A DNA stretch of 64,000 nt from Nageia nagi. Its lineage: Eukaryota > Pinophyta. Location of the stretch: NCBI GenBank assembly GCA_050084985.1, contig JBITNC010000001.1, forward strand, positions 1,550,001 to 1,614,000, written 5' to 3'. Both the position numbers and the translations under genes were made by a program. Below the pieces are notes generated by a model. The model did not search any database. It saw only the letters and a program-made list of their open reading frames with translations, and was not told the DNA's origin. Every line of letters starts with the position of its first letter. Position 1 is the stretch's first letter. This document shows positions 46,675-57,300 of this stretch, in pieces.

Positions 46675-46965
46675 TGGTGAGCCTAACTAGGTATCACTCC
46701 TCAAACATGCCCTAGGAGAGGAATGTTTGGCTTCTAGCTCTGAAACTGCTTAACAAACCTCACATATTGTATAAATATTCCAATGACTAGATATAAATAC
46801 TATATTTAGCAATAACAATCAAAAATTATCATATAAACCTAATGTATAACTTGGAATGTCAAACACAAATATGAATATGCAAAATATCCCCATTAATCCA
46901 ACATTACAATAATGAAGTAATAACAGGAATTTGACAATGAAAACTACACTCTAAATTCACTGTTG
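46675..46965 (-). repeat. 5' LTR of the gag-protease gypsy element, truncated
   Basis: It matches the first 285 bp of 19534-21399 and then stops abruptly after ACACTCTAAATTC. The other 1.6 kb of LTR, and the target duplication, are missing. Confidence 0.72.
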
Positions 46966-47700
46966 ATGGAACTAATTATATATATTACAATATTTCCATG
47001 TATCATTGTCCCACCATCAATGTACAAACATTCTAAAGGCTTTGGGTATATTTTTTAATTTGCATAAATACTATATCCTTTAATGTTGTCTCCATTCCTT
47101 GCTAATATGAGATAATTTTTCCTACTATAAATTGGCCCACAAAATAGCATCAATGGATCTTTTATATTGCTTGGAGGAATAAGCACATCATTTAATATGA
47201 ATAAACCCATATTGGCTCCATGTATAGTCATAATATCTTATCATATATCTATTACCATAATATTTAAATGGCACATAAGCTTTTGGAAATGGTTCTTTGA
47301 TTTGCCATGCACCGTATAGCTTCCAATCATGGGTATCATGATATAAATTTTGGTGTTTAGTAGGTAATGGAGGATCATATAAATTCTTTAATGGTAGATC
47401 ATCATCATCACAGTGTTCTAGTAACTAATGCCATACTATTAAGTATAATATTTCATATAATAATTTTGTATACCTCATTCTTAATGATATATAATGTAAA
47501 TACATATATTTGATACTCATTCTTAATGACATATATGTCATCCTCCTCTAGCTCATCATCATGATCAGGATAAATATCAATACTCTAGGAGGATATGGCT
47601 TTGACAACTCATCCTTATTAGAAAAAATGGAAATCCTCTTAAGATTAATAAATGTCATGATCTCATCATCATCATAACTTGACATAGTGATATTTGTTTT
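46966..47700 (-). pseudogene. Unidentified coding remnant in the CACTA right arm
   Basis: The minus strand has a possible start near 47685 (MSSYDDDEIMTF). After a gap comes a well-kept stretch at about 47150-47410: DDDDLPLKNLYDPPLPTK, WKLYGAWQIKEPFPKAYVPF, YYGNRYMIRYYDYTWSQYGF, then SIDAILWANL and KLSHISKEW. I do not recognise the family. It lies where the N-terminal half of the CACTA transposase or a second CACTA gene would be expected, but it lacks Transposase_21 motifs. Composition rich in Trp and Tyr argues for real coding origin. Stops and lost flanks make it a pseudogene. Confidence 0.5.
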
Positions 47701-47759
47701 AAAAAATCATATATTAATAGTAACATTGAAATTCACAAATTATCTAAATATAAATAAAA

Positions 47760-48425
47760 TCAAGTGTTTAGGGTTTAGGGTCAAACATTAAAATTTATTT
47801 CTTAAGGCTAGGGTTTAGGGTTTTATACACTAGGGGTTAAGGTTTTAGGTGGTAGGATTTATGATTAAAAATTTAAAAATTAGCATTAAAAATAACCCAC
47901 ATCCTAACCCTAACCTTGCACCCAAACCCACATGCACACCTTAACCCTAACCCCTTAATACCATAACCCACACCCTAATTAGGATATCCAAACCCACATC
48001 TTAACCTTAATACCCTAACCATAGTCCTACACCCTAAGCCTAACCCCACACTCTAACCCCTTCACCCTAACCCACAACCATACCCTAATCCCTTAATACT
48101 CTAACCCACGAGCCATGAGTTACATAAAATTTATTCATTGTACCTTAACCCACACCCACACCCTAATCCTAAACCCTTAATACCATAACCCACACCTTAA
48201 CCCCTTAATACCTTAACCCCTTCATCTTAACTAGCCATAATCCCTTAATACCCTAATCCTACACCCTAACACCACACCTTAACACACACCCTACCCCCTT
48301 CATTCTAATCCACACCCTAACCCTGACACCTTCATCCTTAATTACACATATTGTAACCCACACCCTAACCCTAACCCCTTAATACCCTAACCTACACCCT
48401 AAGCCTAACCCTAACCCTAACCCAT
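47760..48425 (+). repeat. Interstitial telomere-like repeats, head-to-head
   Basis: 47764-47850 has G-rich units (GTTTAGGGTTTAGGGT, GCTAGGGTTTAGGG). From 47885 to 48425 the same strand is C-rich: repeated CCCTAACC, ACACCCTAACCC and CCCCTTAATACCCTAACC. The plant telomere unit is CCCTAAA / TTTAGGG. The array is degenerate, with CCCACA and CCTTAATA spacers. Confidence 0.8.
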
Positions 48426-49190
48426 TTCCTTATTATTAATAATATCAATAATAAAATAAAAATACATAATTATTATTTTTAATATTTGTAAAATATAATA
48501 TAAAAATGAAATAAATTAAATTAAATTTTTAAAGATTAATTAAATAAAATATAATAATTATATTTTTAAATGAAATTTATTTTTTCCCTAATTAACCAAT
48601 TCGATGCTACATATGAACCTCACCTCAATGCTATATGCAACCTAAAATAATATTGGTTACAACATCAAATTGGTCATCAAAACAAAAAAAAGGTTGCTTT
48701 TCCATTCTATCACTTCCAATCTACAATACTACTGGAATACAAATTTTGTAGGATAGAGGGGATGAGGGAGAGAGTTGTTATCCTAGGGGACCATTTTCAA
48801 AGGTTCAATCAACTTGGAGGTACACCATGGTTTGGCATTATTTGAATTTTTGGTTTTGTTTCTACGTTTGGGAGGGAGGTGGATGGATGAATTTATAAAC
48901 ATAATAAATACAATTTATTATCTAAATGGAAAATATAAACATAAACACATGATAATATAATAATTCAAATAAAAATTTTAGGAATATGATGCAAAACATA
49001 CTTACTTGAATTGGAATAATGCCCTACCTTGATTTTAGGATCCAATTGCAAACTCCCTTACCCGATCAAATTTACAATGCTTGAAGGCTTCCTAGCTCTA
49101 TTTATAGGGTTTTTACACCTCCTAATGATCATGCCTTAAAATATTGGGCTTTTCTTTAATATTTTGCATACATTTCAATCAAGGCACTCA
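48426..49190. other. AT-rich stretch without recognisable gene
   Basis: 48426-48590 is almost pure A/T. At 48590-48740 GATGCTACAT/AATGCTATATG motifs resemble the CACTA subterminal repeats. 48760-49190 has no motif I can name. Confidence 0.5.
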
Positions 49191-49194
49191 CATC

Positions 49195-50560
49195 CAAAAT
49201 ATTTTATGCAAAACCATTTTTAACTACTCTTTTATGGATGTCCATACCATCTTCTAAAGCTCCCATGGTGGCATATGTCATAAGAATTCTAGTAAATATT
49301 ACAAAGTCAAGTTTTACACCTAACAATTACATCTACCTAAAATTACTTAGGGCCTTTTCAAAACATCCATCTTGTACATATCCTATAATTATTACAATCC
49401 ATAAAACTATGTTTACATCATGCATCTTGTCAAATAATTCATGTACCTTCTTTATGCTTCTACATTTTACATATATGTATAAGAGGGAATTCACAACCAT
49501 AACATTTGATGCAAAAACATTTTCAACTAGTCTTTGATATACCTTCTTCTTAACCTCTCATGGTGGCATATATCAAAAGAATGCTAGCAAAGGTTATAGA
49601 TTTGGGTTTAACACCTAACAATTTCATCTGCCTAAAAGCATCTAGGGCCTTTTTCAAAAAACCCATCTTGTGCATATCATATGATCATTGCAATCCATGA
49701 AATTGTATCTACATCATGCATCTTATCCAACAATTCATGTACCTTCTCTACGCTTCAATATTTTACATACATGTATAATAGGAAATTCACAAGCATAACA
49801 TTTGATGCAAAACCATTTTAAACTACTCTTTGATGGATATCCATACCATCTTCTAGACCTCCCATGGTGGCACATGTTGAAAGAATACTAGAAAAGGTTG
49901 CAAATTAGGGTTTAACACCTAATAATTGCAGTCATTGAATAATCAAATGTTCTTCATAACTCTCATAATAATTCTAGGCAGAGTCTTTAACAACCCTAAT
50001 ATAATTTTCAACTTTTCATTATGCTAGAAAAGAAGCAAGAATTCATTCATGTTATTTAAGTATTTACAACCCTCATCCACTATACCTACATGGTTGCATG
50101 CAAGTAGAACACATACAAAGGTTATTCTATCAAGGATGGTCCCAATTCCTTTAGTAGATTAAAGAGCTTAAGGGAATCCTTGTTGTAACTATGAATTACA
50201 TACCCTCCAATCATTCTAATCCATGAAACTATGTTTACATCATGCATCCTGTAAAATAATTCTTGGGAATTATGTATTCTTCTATATTTTTCATACATGT
50301 ATATCAATGGCCAAGGCATTCATAACCATAATATTGGATGTAAAAATATTTTCAACTACTCTTTGATGGATTTCCATACTTTCCTTAGAGTTTCCATCAT
50401 GGAAAATGTTGGAATAATTCTCACAAAGGTTGTAGGGTTTGGCTTTACATATGATAATTGTACCTACTTAAACATCTCTATATCCTTTACAAAATTCCCA
50501 TTATGTGCATATACAATGATCATTACATTATATGATACTGCATTTCAATGAGGAAATTTG
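49195..50560 (-). pseudogene. PPR fragments, block a (P-L-S modules)
   Basis: Minus strand. Two and a half modules with a period near 301 bp (landmark GCAAAA.CATTTT..ACTA at 49208, 49510 and 49810) read VNSLLYMYVKC, KKVHELFDKMHDVNIVLWIV, GYVQDGCFEKAL, FTRILMTYATMGALEDGMDI and HKRVVKNG. These are P, L and S type PPR motifs, which in intact proteins bind organelle RNA one base per repeat. Further up, at 49940-50140, a broken DYW-region piece (RIIMRVMKNI) is joined directly to a C-terminal PPR segment (ACNHVGIVDEGCKYLNNM). Stops and frameshifts are frequent. The gene cannot be reconstructed as one unit. Confidence 0.82.
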
Positions 50561-51800
50561 TCAAACAATTAAGCGGCCCTTTCAAAGTATCTATTTTGTG
50601 CATAGCATGCCATCATTGCAATCCATGAAACTATTTATGCATCATGCATATTGGCAATAAATTTCAAAGCTTCTTCAAGATATCCTACATGGCCAAGAAA
50701 GTAAACAATGCATATTTAATTAGTTGTCCCAATAATAATGTAATAATTCACTCATTTTATTTAAGTGTTTACAACCATCATCCAGTAGACCTACATGGAT
50801 GTATGTGAGTAGAACACATGCAAAGGTTATGTTATCAAGGATGATTCCCAAGTACTTATCAAAGAGCTTAGGTAATCCTTTTTGTAACCATTAATTTAAT
50901 ACCCTCTAATCATTTCATTCCATAGTACTTATCAAAGAGCTTAGGGTAATCCTTTTTGTAACCATTAATTTAATACCCTCTAATCATTTCATTCCATAAA
51001 ACTATGTTTATATCATGCATATTGTAAAATAATTCCTAAGCCTTATGTATTCTTTCATATTTTCCATACATGTTTATCAAGGCATTCACAATTGTAACAT
51101 TAGATGCAAAAATATTTTCAACTACTCTTTGATGGATTTACATACCTTCCCTTAGATATTCCATGGTGGCACATGCTATAAGAATGATGGAAAAGGTTGT
51201 AGAGTTTAGATTTACACTTGATAATTGCATCTTCTTAAAAGTCTCTAGATCCTTTTTAGAAAACCCATTATGTGCATATCTAATGATCATTGCATTCCAT
51301 AATACTACATTTAAATGAGGAAATTTTTTAAACAATTAATATGCCCTTTTAAAGTATCTATTTTGTGCATATCTTGCCATCACTACAATCCATGAAACTA
51401 TGTTTACATCATGCATCTTGGCAATGAAGTTTGAAGATTTGGCAAGATAGCTTGCATGTCGATGAAGGTTAACAAGGAATGTGTAATGATTAATCCTAGA
51501 AATAATGCAATAAATTTCACTCATGCTATTTAAATATTTACATCACTCATCCACTAAACCTATATGGTTGCATGTGAGGATAATACATACAAATATTATG
51601 TTATCAAGGATGATCCCCAAGTGCTTTAGCAGATCAAAGAGCTTAAGGGAATCCTTGTTATAACCAAGAATTGCATACCCTCCAATAATTTCATTTCATG
51701 AAACTATATTTGCATCATACATATTGTAAAATAATTCTCAAGCCTTATGTATTCTTCTACATATTGCATACATGTTTATCAAGGCACTCACAGCCACTAT
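50560..51800 (-). pseudogene. PPR fragments, block b
   Basis: Minus strand. At 51138-51335: HLNVVLWNAMIIRYAHNGFS, then FSIILIACATMEYLREGM. At 51336-51524: MSEIYCIISRINHYTFLVNL, FIAKMHDVNIVSWIVVMARY. At 51530-51790: NHIGLVDE, LLKHLG, ALINMYAICRRIHKA. A short perfect-looking duplication (about 68 bp, CAAAGAGCTTAGG..AATCC through TTTCATTCCATA) occurs at 50862-50998. The segments are PPR motifs in P-L-S order followed by the region preceding the E motif, all decayed. Confidence 0.8.
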
Positions 51801-52310
51801 GGCACTCATTACATACTTGAAGGTTCTTCATAACTCTCATAACAATTTCAAGGGGAGTCTTTAATACCTTGAACATAATATATTATTTTTTAGTATGTTG
51901 GTAGAGAAGAAATTCTTTATCATCAACCTCCACATCATGCAACATAGGTATTGTGTTTGGAATATACCCTATTGTCTTCATCTCACTTGATAATTTCTCT
52001 AATTTTTGATAATCTATGTTTTTGGGTGTAATCTATCACCTATAAGGAAAGCATGTACCCTTTTATCAACTTCAATATAACTACATCTAGGTATATTCTT
52101 GATTTCTCTATCTTTCATAAATGTCCTTAATCTTTGGACATCATCTCAACTACCCACTTCAACATAAATATTTTAGATAAGAACATAAGATGGACAATAT
52201 AGAGGCTCCAACAAAAAAAAGAATTGTTTCCACAAATTCCTCTATTCCTATAGTCTTATATGATATACAAGCACCAAGTAGACACATACACACTTCCAAA
52301 TTAGGTTGTA
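51795..52310 (-). pseudogene. PPR E-E+-DYW fragment joined to a PPR module (unit 1)
   Basis: Read from 52310 down: GACISYKTIGIEEFVETI (E start), IYVEVGS and QRLRTFMKDREIKNIPRCSY (E), VHAFLIGDRLHPK (E+), a decayed HDVE..., then MRVMKNLQVCNECHS of the DYW domain. At about 51800-51830 this joins directly to VAVSALINMYA of a PPR module, leaving out the last half of DYW. The same join occurs near 53065 and 57190. In intact proteins the DYW domain is the cytidine deaminase for C-to-U editing; its HxE and CxxC centres are not complete here. Confidence 0.8.
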
Positions 52311-53065
52311 TGGGCATGTTAATAATGAATTTCAAATCTTACTCAAGACAGCATCCATGGCCAAGAAACTATGTTTGCATCTTGAAAAAGAATTACATAC
52401 CCTCTAATCATTGTAGTCTATGAAACTATGTTTTAATCATGCATATTGTAAATAAATTCTTGTAACTTTTGTATTATTTCATATTTTGCATACATTTCTA
52501 TCAAGGCATTCACAACCATAACATTGGATGCAAAACCCATTACATGCATATCCAATGATTATTGCATTCTATGATATTGCATTTTGATGAGGCAATTTAT
52601 CAAATAATTGAGGGCCCCTTTTAAAGTATCCATTTTATGCATATCCTTACATATTTATATTCCATGAAACTATATTTGCATCATGCATCTTGATAATGAA
52701 GTTCAAAGCTTTCTCAAGATAGCCTGCATGAATAAGAAGGTCAATAATGTATGTGTAATTATTCATCCTAGGAATAATACAATAAGAGTTACTCATGTTA
52801 TTTAAGTATTTGCAACCCTCATCCACTAGAACTACATGGTTGTATGAAAGTAGAACATATACAAAGGTTATGCTATCATGGGTGGTCCCTAAGTGCTTCA
52901 ACATATCAAAGAGCTTAAATGAATCCTTGTTGTAACAATGAATTTCATACCCTTTAACCATTACAATCCATAAAATTATGTTTTCACCATGCATCTTGTA
53001 AAATAATTCCTGAACCTTATGTATTATTTCATATTTTTCATATATATATATATATATATCAAGGA
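52310..53065 (-). pseudogene. PPR fragments, block c
   Basis: The open piece 52647-52994 reads MHGENIILWIVMVKGYEIHC, LFDMLKHLGTTHDSITFVYV, LLSYNHVVLVDEGCKYLNNM and ALNFIIKMHDANIVSWN. These are the last PPR motifs before the E motif (family '...GVKPD.VTFV.VLSACSHAGLV.EG...F..M'). Lower down, at 52420-52560, is another S-type module. A (TA)n microsatellite lies at 53040-53058 at its upper edge. Confidence 0.8.
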
Positions 53066-53590
53066 ACTCATATAAATATAAAAATCATTACATAATTGAA
53101 TATTCTTCATAAATATCATAATAGTCCTAGGATTCTTTAATAACCCCAACATAATTGCCAACTTTTTACCATGCTAGCAGAGAAGCAATTCTTCACCATC
53201 AACCTCCACATCATGTAATATAGGTATTGTGTTTAGAATATACCTTATTACCTTCATCTCATTCTAAAATTTATCTAATTTTCCATAGATCTCCTATGTT
53301 TTTGGGTGTAATTTTTCTCCTACAATAAAAGCATGTACCCTTTTTTCAACTTCATTGCAACTAGATCTAGGTATATTCTTGATTTCTTTATCTTTCATAA
53401 ATATCCTTACTCTTTGGATATTATCCAAACTACCCACTTTACCATAAATATTTTAAAGAAGAACATTATATGGAGCATATTTAGGCTCCAACAAAAAAAG
53501 GACTTTTGCTACAAATTCCCCTATTCCTACATTCTTATATGATCTACAAGAACCAAGCATACACATACACACACCCATATTGGGTTTCAT
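53065..53590 (-). pseudogene. PPR E-E+-DYW fragment (unit 2)
   Basis: Same order as unit 1: from 53590 down, GACRSYKNVGIGEFVAKV (E start), NIYGKVGSLDNIQRVRIFMK (E), VHAFIVGEKLHPKT-like E+, a DVEVDGEELLLC segment, then the beginning of DYW and the recurring join at about 53065-53110. About 80 percent alike to unit 1 by eye. Frameshifts interrupt the E motif near 53340 and 53460. Confidence 0.78.
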
Positions 53591-54515
53591 GGGCATGTTG
53601 AAAATGAATTTCAAATCTTCCTTAAGATAACCTCCATGCTAGGAAATTATGTTAACATCTTGACAATGAATTACATACCCTTTGATCATTGAATTCCATG
53701 AAACTATGTTTGCATCATGCATCTTGTAAAGAAATTCTTGGGCCTTTTGTATTCTTCCATATTTTGCATACATTTCTATCAAGGCATTCATAACCACAAC
53801 ATTAGTTGCAAAACCCATTACATGCATATCCAATGATCATTGTATTCCATGAGATTGTATTTCGATGAGGTAATTTGTGAAAAAATTAAGAGGCCCTTTC
53901 AAAGTACTAGTTTTGTGCATATCATCCAATCACTATAGTCCATGAAACTGTGTATGCATTATGCATCTTGGCAATTAAGTTCAAAGCTTTCTCAAGATAG
54001 CTTGCACAGCCAAGAAGGTTAATAATGCATGTGTAATGATTCATCCTAGGAATAATGTAATAAGATTCACTCATGCTATTTAACTATTTACAACCCTCAT
54101 CCACTAGACCTGCATGGTTGAATATGATTAAAAAACATACAAAGTTTATGTTTTCAGGTATGGTCCTAAGTGCATTAGTAGATCAAAGAGCTCAATGGAA
54201 TACTTATTTCCACTATTAATTGTATACCCTACAATCATTGCATTCTGTAAAATTTTATTTGAATCATGCATCTTGTAAAACAATTCATGGGCCTTGTGTA
54301 TTCTTCCACATTTTACATACATGTCTATCAAGGCATTCACAATTGCAATATTGGATGCAAAAAAAATTCAACTACTCTTTTATGGATGTCCATACATTCC
54401 TCAAGCTAGACTAGATGGACAAGAAGTTCAGCAATGCATATATAATGATTCATCCTATGAATAATGCAATAAGAATCACTCATGCTATTTAGGTATTTAC
54501 AACCCTCATCCAATA
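53590..54515 (-). pseudogene. PPR fragments, block d
   Basis: Open pieces: 53639-53833 (MDMHVMGFATNVVVMNALIE, MYAKYGRIQKAQEFLYKMHD, NIVSWNSMIKGYVIHC) and 54146-54340 (MNALIDMYVKCGRIHKAHEL, FYKMHDSNKILQNAMIVGYT). These are L and S type PPR motifs with the canonical ALIDMYAKCG...A..LF.KM start. Between them are YKMH and VDEGCKYLN C-terminal segments. The block ends where the plus-strand remnant begins at about 54520. Confidence 0.85.
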
Positions 54516-54539
54516 ATTACATTCTTTTTATTTTTATTG

Positions 54540-56190
54540 TTATCTTTTTAGTAGCCATCATTATAGCAAATATAGATGATAATTCTAGAGGGGAGTTGTC
54601 TGAAAAAGGAAGGAAAAGATATAATGAAGAACATGAGTAGTCCAAGTGGGTAAGTTAATATACATGTGAAATTATTAATGTAATATTAATGTACTTTATT
54701 TGATGATATTCATTTTGTAAGGAAAATAACATTTTTTTTACTCTTTGTAGTTAGAAGGCTTTATAAAATATTTGGCAGAAGGTGTGAGATTTTTTCCAAA
54801 CAATGCACATAGGAAAATTGCACAAACTATCGATGTTGGTGATGACAGTGTTGTTGATGAGGACATCCCAACAAGGGGTCCATACACTTAAACTTTATTT
54901 TTTAATTTGAATTATTAATTTCTATTAAATTATTAAAAATTTCTTATTTATTATTTTATTAATATTTGCATTGTGAATTAATATCTTGGAAAAGGTGATA
55001 TGATCATTATTAAAATAGTAGTATTGATCAATCAAACCTTACGATACATCACATGCAAGGGATTGCATGGGATTAATCTTAAAGTGAAAAATAATGGTAA
55101 ATTATTTATGGATGAGGTTGATAAAAGTTGATTCCCTAAAAAATACATCTATATATATAGTTTTATACTCTATTAGCTTATCAATATTTGAGTTGGTTAT
55201 TATTTAGGCTAGTTGTTTGGTAAAGCACTAAGGGATGTTGCATACAAAGAATTTCAGCATATATTGTACCTTTCTTAGAGAATGAAAAATTAGAAAGGTA
55301 TGTAAATTTAATTATAGTTTATTACTAATAGTATTTTACCTTCAAAAACTTATATTCTAAAAAATAGAAATTAAGTTTTCATTATTGTGTATATGTAGAT
55401 AAAAATAGGATCCTCATTCACCTTCAAAGTGATTTTGGTAAAACATGGAGTGCAAAATAGTCATTGAATTATATGGGATTGAGCCTCATGATGAAAAGGA
55501 ACAAATACCAAATATATATTGCAAAATTTCCACCTCAACAATGTTCCATCACCAAAAGAAATTCCAATCTTAAAAAGAGTTTATACAATTTTTTGGTGAG
55601 GAGAGTTTATCAAAATGAAGAATACATAAAAATGAATTACTCTAAGGAATCACCACAAGAGAAAGCTTCCTACTCCCTCTTCAAATCATCAAAGCAAATA
55701 CAAGCCACATAGGATAGGAAGCATAGGTAGAAAAGGGATAGAAGCCTAATTTGTGAATATATTTACTATTTTATTAATATATCAAAATGAAAATTTAAAT
55801 ATTTATAATATTTACCAATTAAATATATATCTAATTTATTTTTTATAAGTCAAAAGATATGATCATCCACTAACAAATGTAGAGTTGCAATATGGGGTCA
55901 TTGAGGGGTGGAAAAAGTTACAAATAATATTGGATGATGAAGTAAGTAATTACTAATATTTTAATTTCCCTAAAGTAGTTCAATTATGATTATATGTAAG
56001 ATTTATATTTTTGTAATTTTTACAAACATTTTTATTCATTTATTTGTAGGCATCCAATTCAATGTCATAGGTGATGATATGTAGTGTTATTGGTGTTGAT
56101 GGTGCCCATGATGATCCTATTGATGATGGTGATGGTGTTGGTGATGATGGTCATGATGATGATAGTGATGATATTAATGATTGATTTCCT
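54540..56190 (+). pseudogene. Unidentified intron-containing gene remnant
   Basis: Plus strand, opposite to the PPR fragments around it. Coding-like pieces are bordered by splice-site sequences. ANIDDNSRGELSEKGRKRYN ends at GTAAGTTAAT (about 54650). CTCTTTGTAG at about 54750 is followed by LEGFIKYLAEGVRFFPNNAH and DVGDDSVVDEDIPTRGPYT. A longer piece (55464-55712) reads FPPQQCSITKRNSN, SLYNFLVRRVYQNEEYIKMN. Near 55850-55942 an exon-like YDHPLTNVELQYGVIEGWKK ends in GTAAGTAATT. After TTTATTTGTAG at 56050 a tail rich in Asp and Gly (DDGDGVGDDGHDDDSDD) ends at about 56184. I do not recognise it. A TNPA-like second gene of the CACTA is possible but unproven. Confidence 0.5.
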
Positions 56191-56409
56191 CAAGATGAGG
56201 ATTAAGGATGTAGAGAGAAATGACTAACATTTATTAACATTTAATGATATTTAGAGTTTGACTATTTGATGCACATAAATTTTGTTTGATGGACTTATGA
56301 GAAATGGCTCTTGATGCACTTATTTAGTGTTTGATGCACTTATATTTATTTTTAATTATGTTTAATGTGTTTAAGTGTTCAATATTTAGTATAATAGAAT
56401 AATTAACAT

Positions 56410-56668
56410 GCCTTATCTATGCTTCCTCATTTTGCATACATGTATATTAGGGCATTCACCACAACATCATTTGATAGAAAATCATTTTCAATTACTCTTT
56501 TACAGATGTCCATATGTTCTTCTAGAGCTCCCATGGTGGCACATGTTGAAAGAATGTTAGCAAAGGTTGCAGAGTCAGGTTTTACACTTAACAATTGCAT
56601 ATACCTAAAAGTCTCCAAGTCATTTTTAGAAAACCCATCTTGTGCATATCTTACATTAGTTTGAATCA
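56410..56668 (-). pseudogene. PPR module immediately after a DYW stop (block e)
   Basis: The open piece 56427-56672 reads NVRYAQDGFSKNDLETFRYM, SVKPDSATFANILSTCATMG, ALEEHMDICKRVIENDFLSN and VVVNALIYMYAK: an L-S-P run of PPR motifs, one of the best kept in the window. It begins only about ten bases after the DYW stop codon of the neighbouring fragment, so two PPR gene pieces are joined head to tail without a spacer. Confidence 0.85.
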
Positions 56669-56920
56669 CCAATAATCTTCACAATAATATTCTTCATATT
56701 TGAAATTATGGAATCTATTTCCATACCTCACATCCATGTTCCTTGCAATAATATTGAAGATAAACTTGGTCGTAGTATGTTCATCATTGCTTACTTAAAG
56801 GTTATTCACAACTCTATATTGGCATAGAAGAAATTATTTATCATAAGCCTCTACATCGTGCAACACATGTATTGTATTTGGAATATACCTTTCTTCATTC
56901 ATCTCACTTGATGATTCATC
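56668..56920 (-). pseudogene. DYW domain with genuine C-terminus
   Basis: Minus strand from about 56920: IPNTIHVLHDVEAYDK, a short gap, VVNNL.VSNDEHTTTKFIFN, IIARNMDVRYGNRFHNFKYE, EYYCEDYW and a TGA stop at about 56668-56670. This is the end of a DYW-type PPR protein (family TNYVLHDVEEE..., RVVKNLRVC.DCH...K.IS....R.IIVRD..RFHHF.DG.CSC.DYW). The HSEKLA block with the HxE deaminase centre is deleted, and the first Cys of CSC is Tyr, so no deaminase function is possible. Confidence 0.85.
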
Positions 56921-57300
56921 CTAAAAATAATACAATGAGAGTCACTCATGCTATTAAAGTATTTTCAACCCTCATCCACTAGACTTGCATGGTTGAATGC
57001 AAATAGAACATATATAAAGCTTATGTTGTTAGGGTTGGTTCAAATATTTTAATATCATCCCTATTGTAATCATGAATTGCATATCCTCTAATCACTGCAG
57101 TCCATAAAACTATGTCTGCATCATGCATCTTGTCAAATAAGTCATGGGCCTTGTGTATTCTTCCACATTTTTCATACATGTCTTTAAAGGAACTCACAAC
57201 CACTATGGTAGTCATTGCATACTCAAAGGTTATTCACAACTCTAATAATAGTTTTGGGGGAGTATTTTCCAACTTGAACATAATTGCCAACTTTTCACTA
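56920..57300 (-). pseudogene. PPR fragment, block f, with the recurring DYW-PPR join
   Basis: 57021-57215 reads MYEKCGRIHKAHDLFDKMHD, ADIVLWTAVIRGYAIHDYN: P/L motifs. Below it, at 56930-57010, is SLVDEG.KYFNSMSDSHCI. Above it, at about 57185-57240, the DYW piece KTIIRVVNNL.VCNDYHS is joined to VVVSSFKDMYEKCG, as at 51800 and 53065. Confidence 0.8.

Larger units (their letters stand above)
19534..46965 (-). mobile_element. Gag-protease-only gypsy element (TR-GAG-like), host of the copia insertion
   Basis: The left LTR (19534-21399) begins TGATGAG and ends GACATTACA. It is followed by PPT, a protease tail (21414-21726), the copia insertion, the front of protease and gag (43771-44516), a 2.1-kb leader, a PBS, and a truncated right LTR (46675-46965). 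The protease runs out about 300 bases before the PPT, and there is no RT, RNase H or integrase. The element therefore depended on another element for movement. Both LTRs and the coding lie in minus orientation inside the CACTA transposase. Confidence 0.75.

Noticed and set aside
46734-46747. TAGCTCTGAAACTGCTT as a primer binding site
   Set aside because: The similarity between the two LTR copies continues past it on both sides, so it lies within the LTR; the site at 46660-46671 fits better.
48725-48745. AATACTACTGGAATAC resembling a CACTA terminus inside the large element
   Set aside because: It differs from CACTACTAGAA at the first base, has no partner in inverse orientation nearby and no flanking 3-bp duplication, although GATGCT motifs occur beside it.
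53040-53058. (TA)n run as a possible structured element
   Set aside because: It is a simple microsatellite of about nine TA units, at the edge of a PPR fragment.
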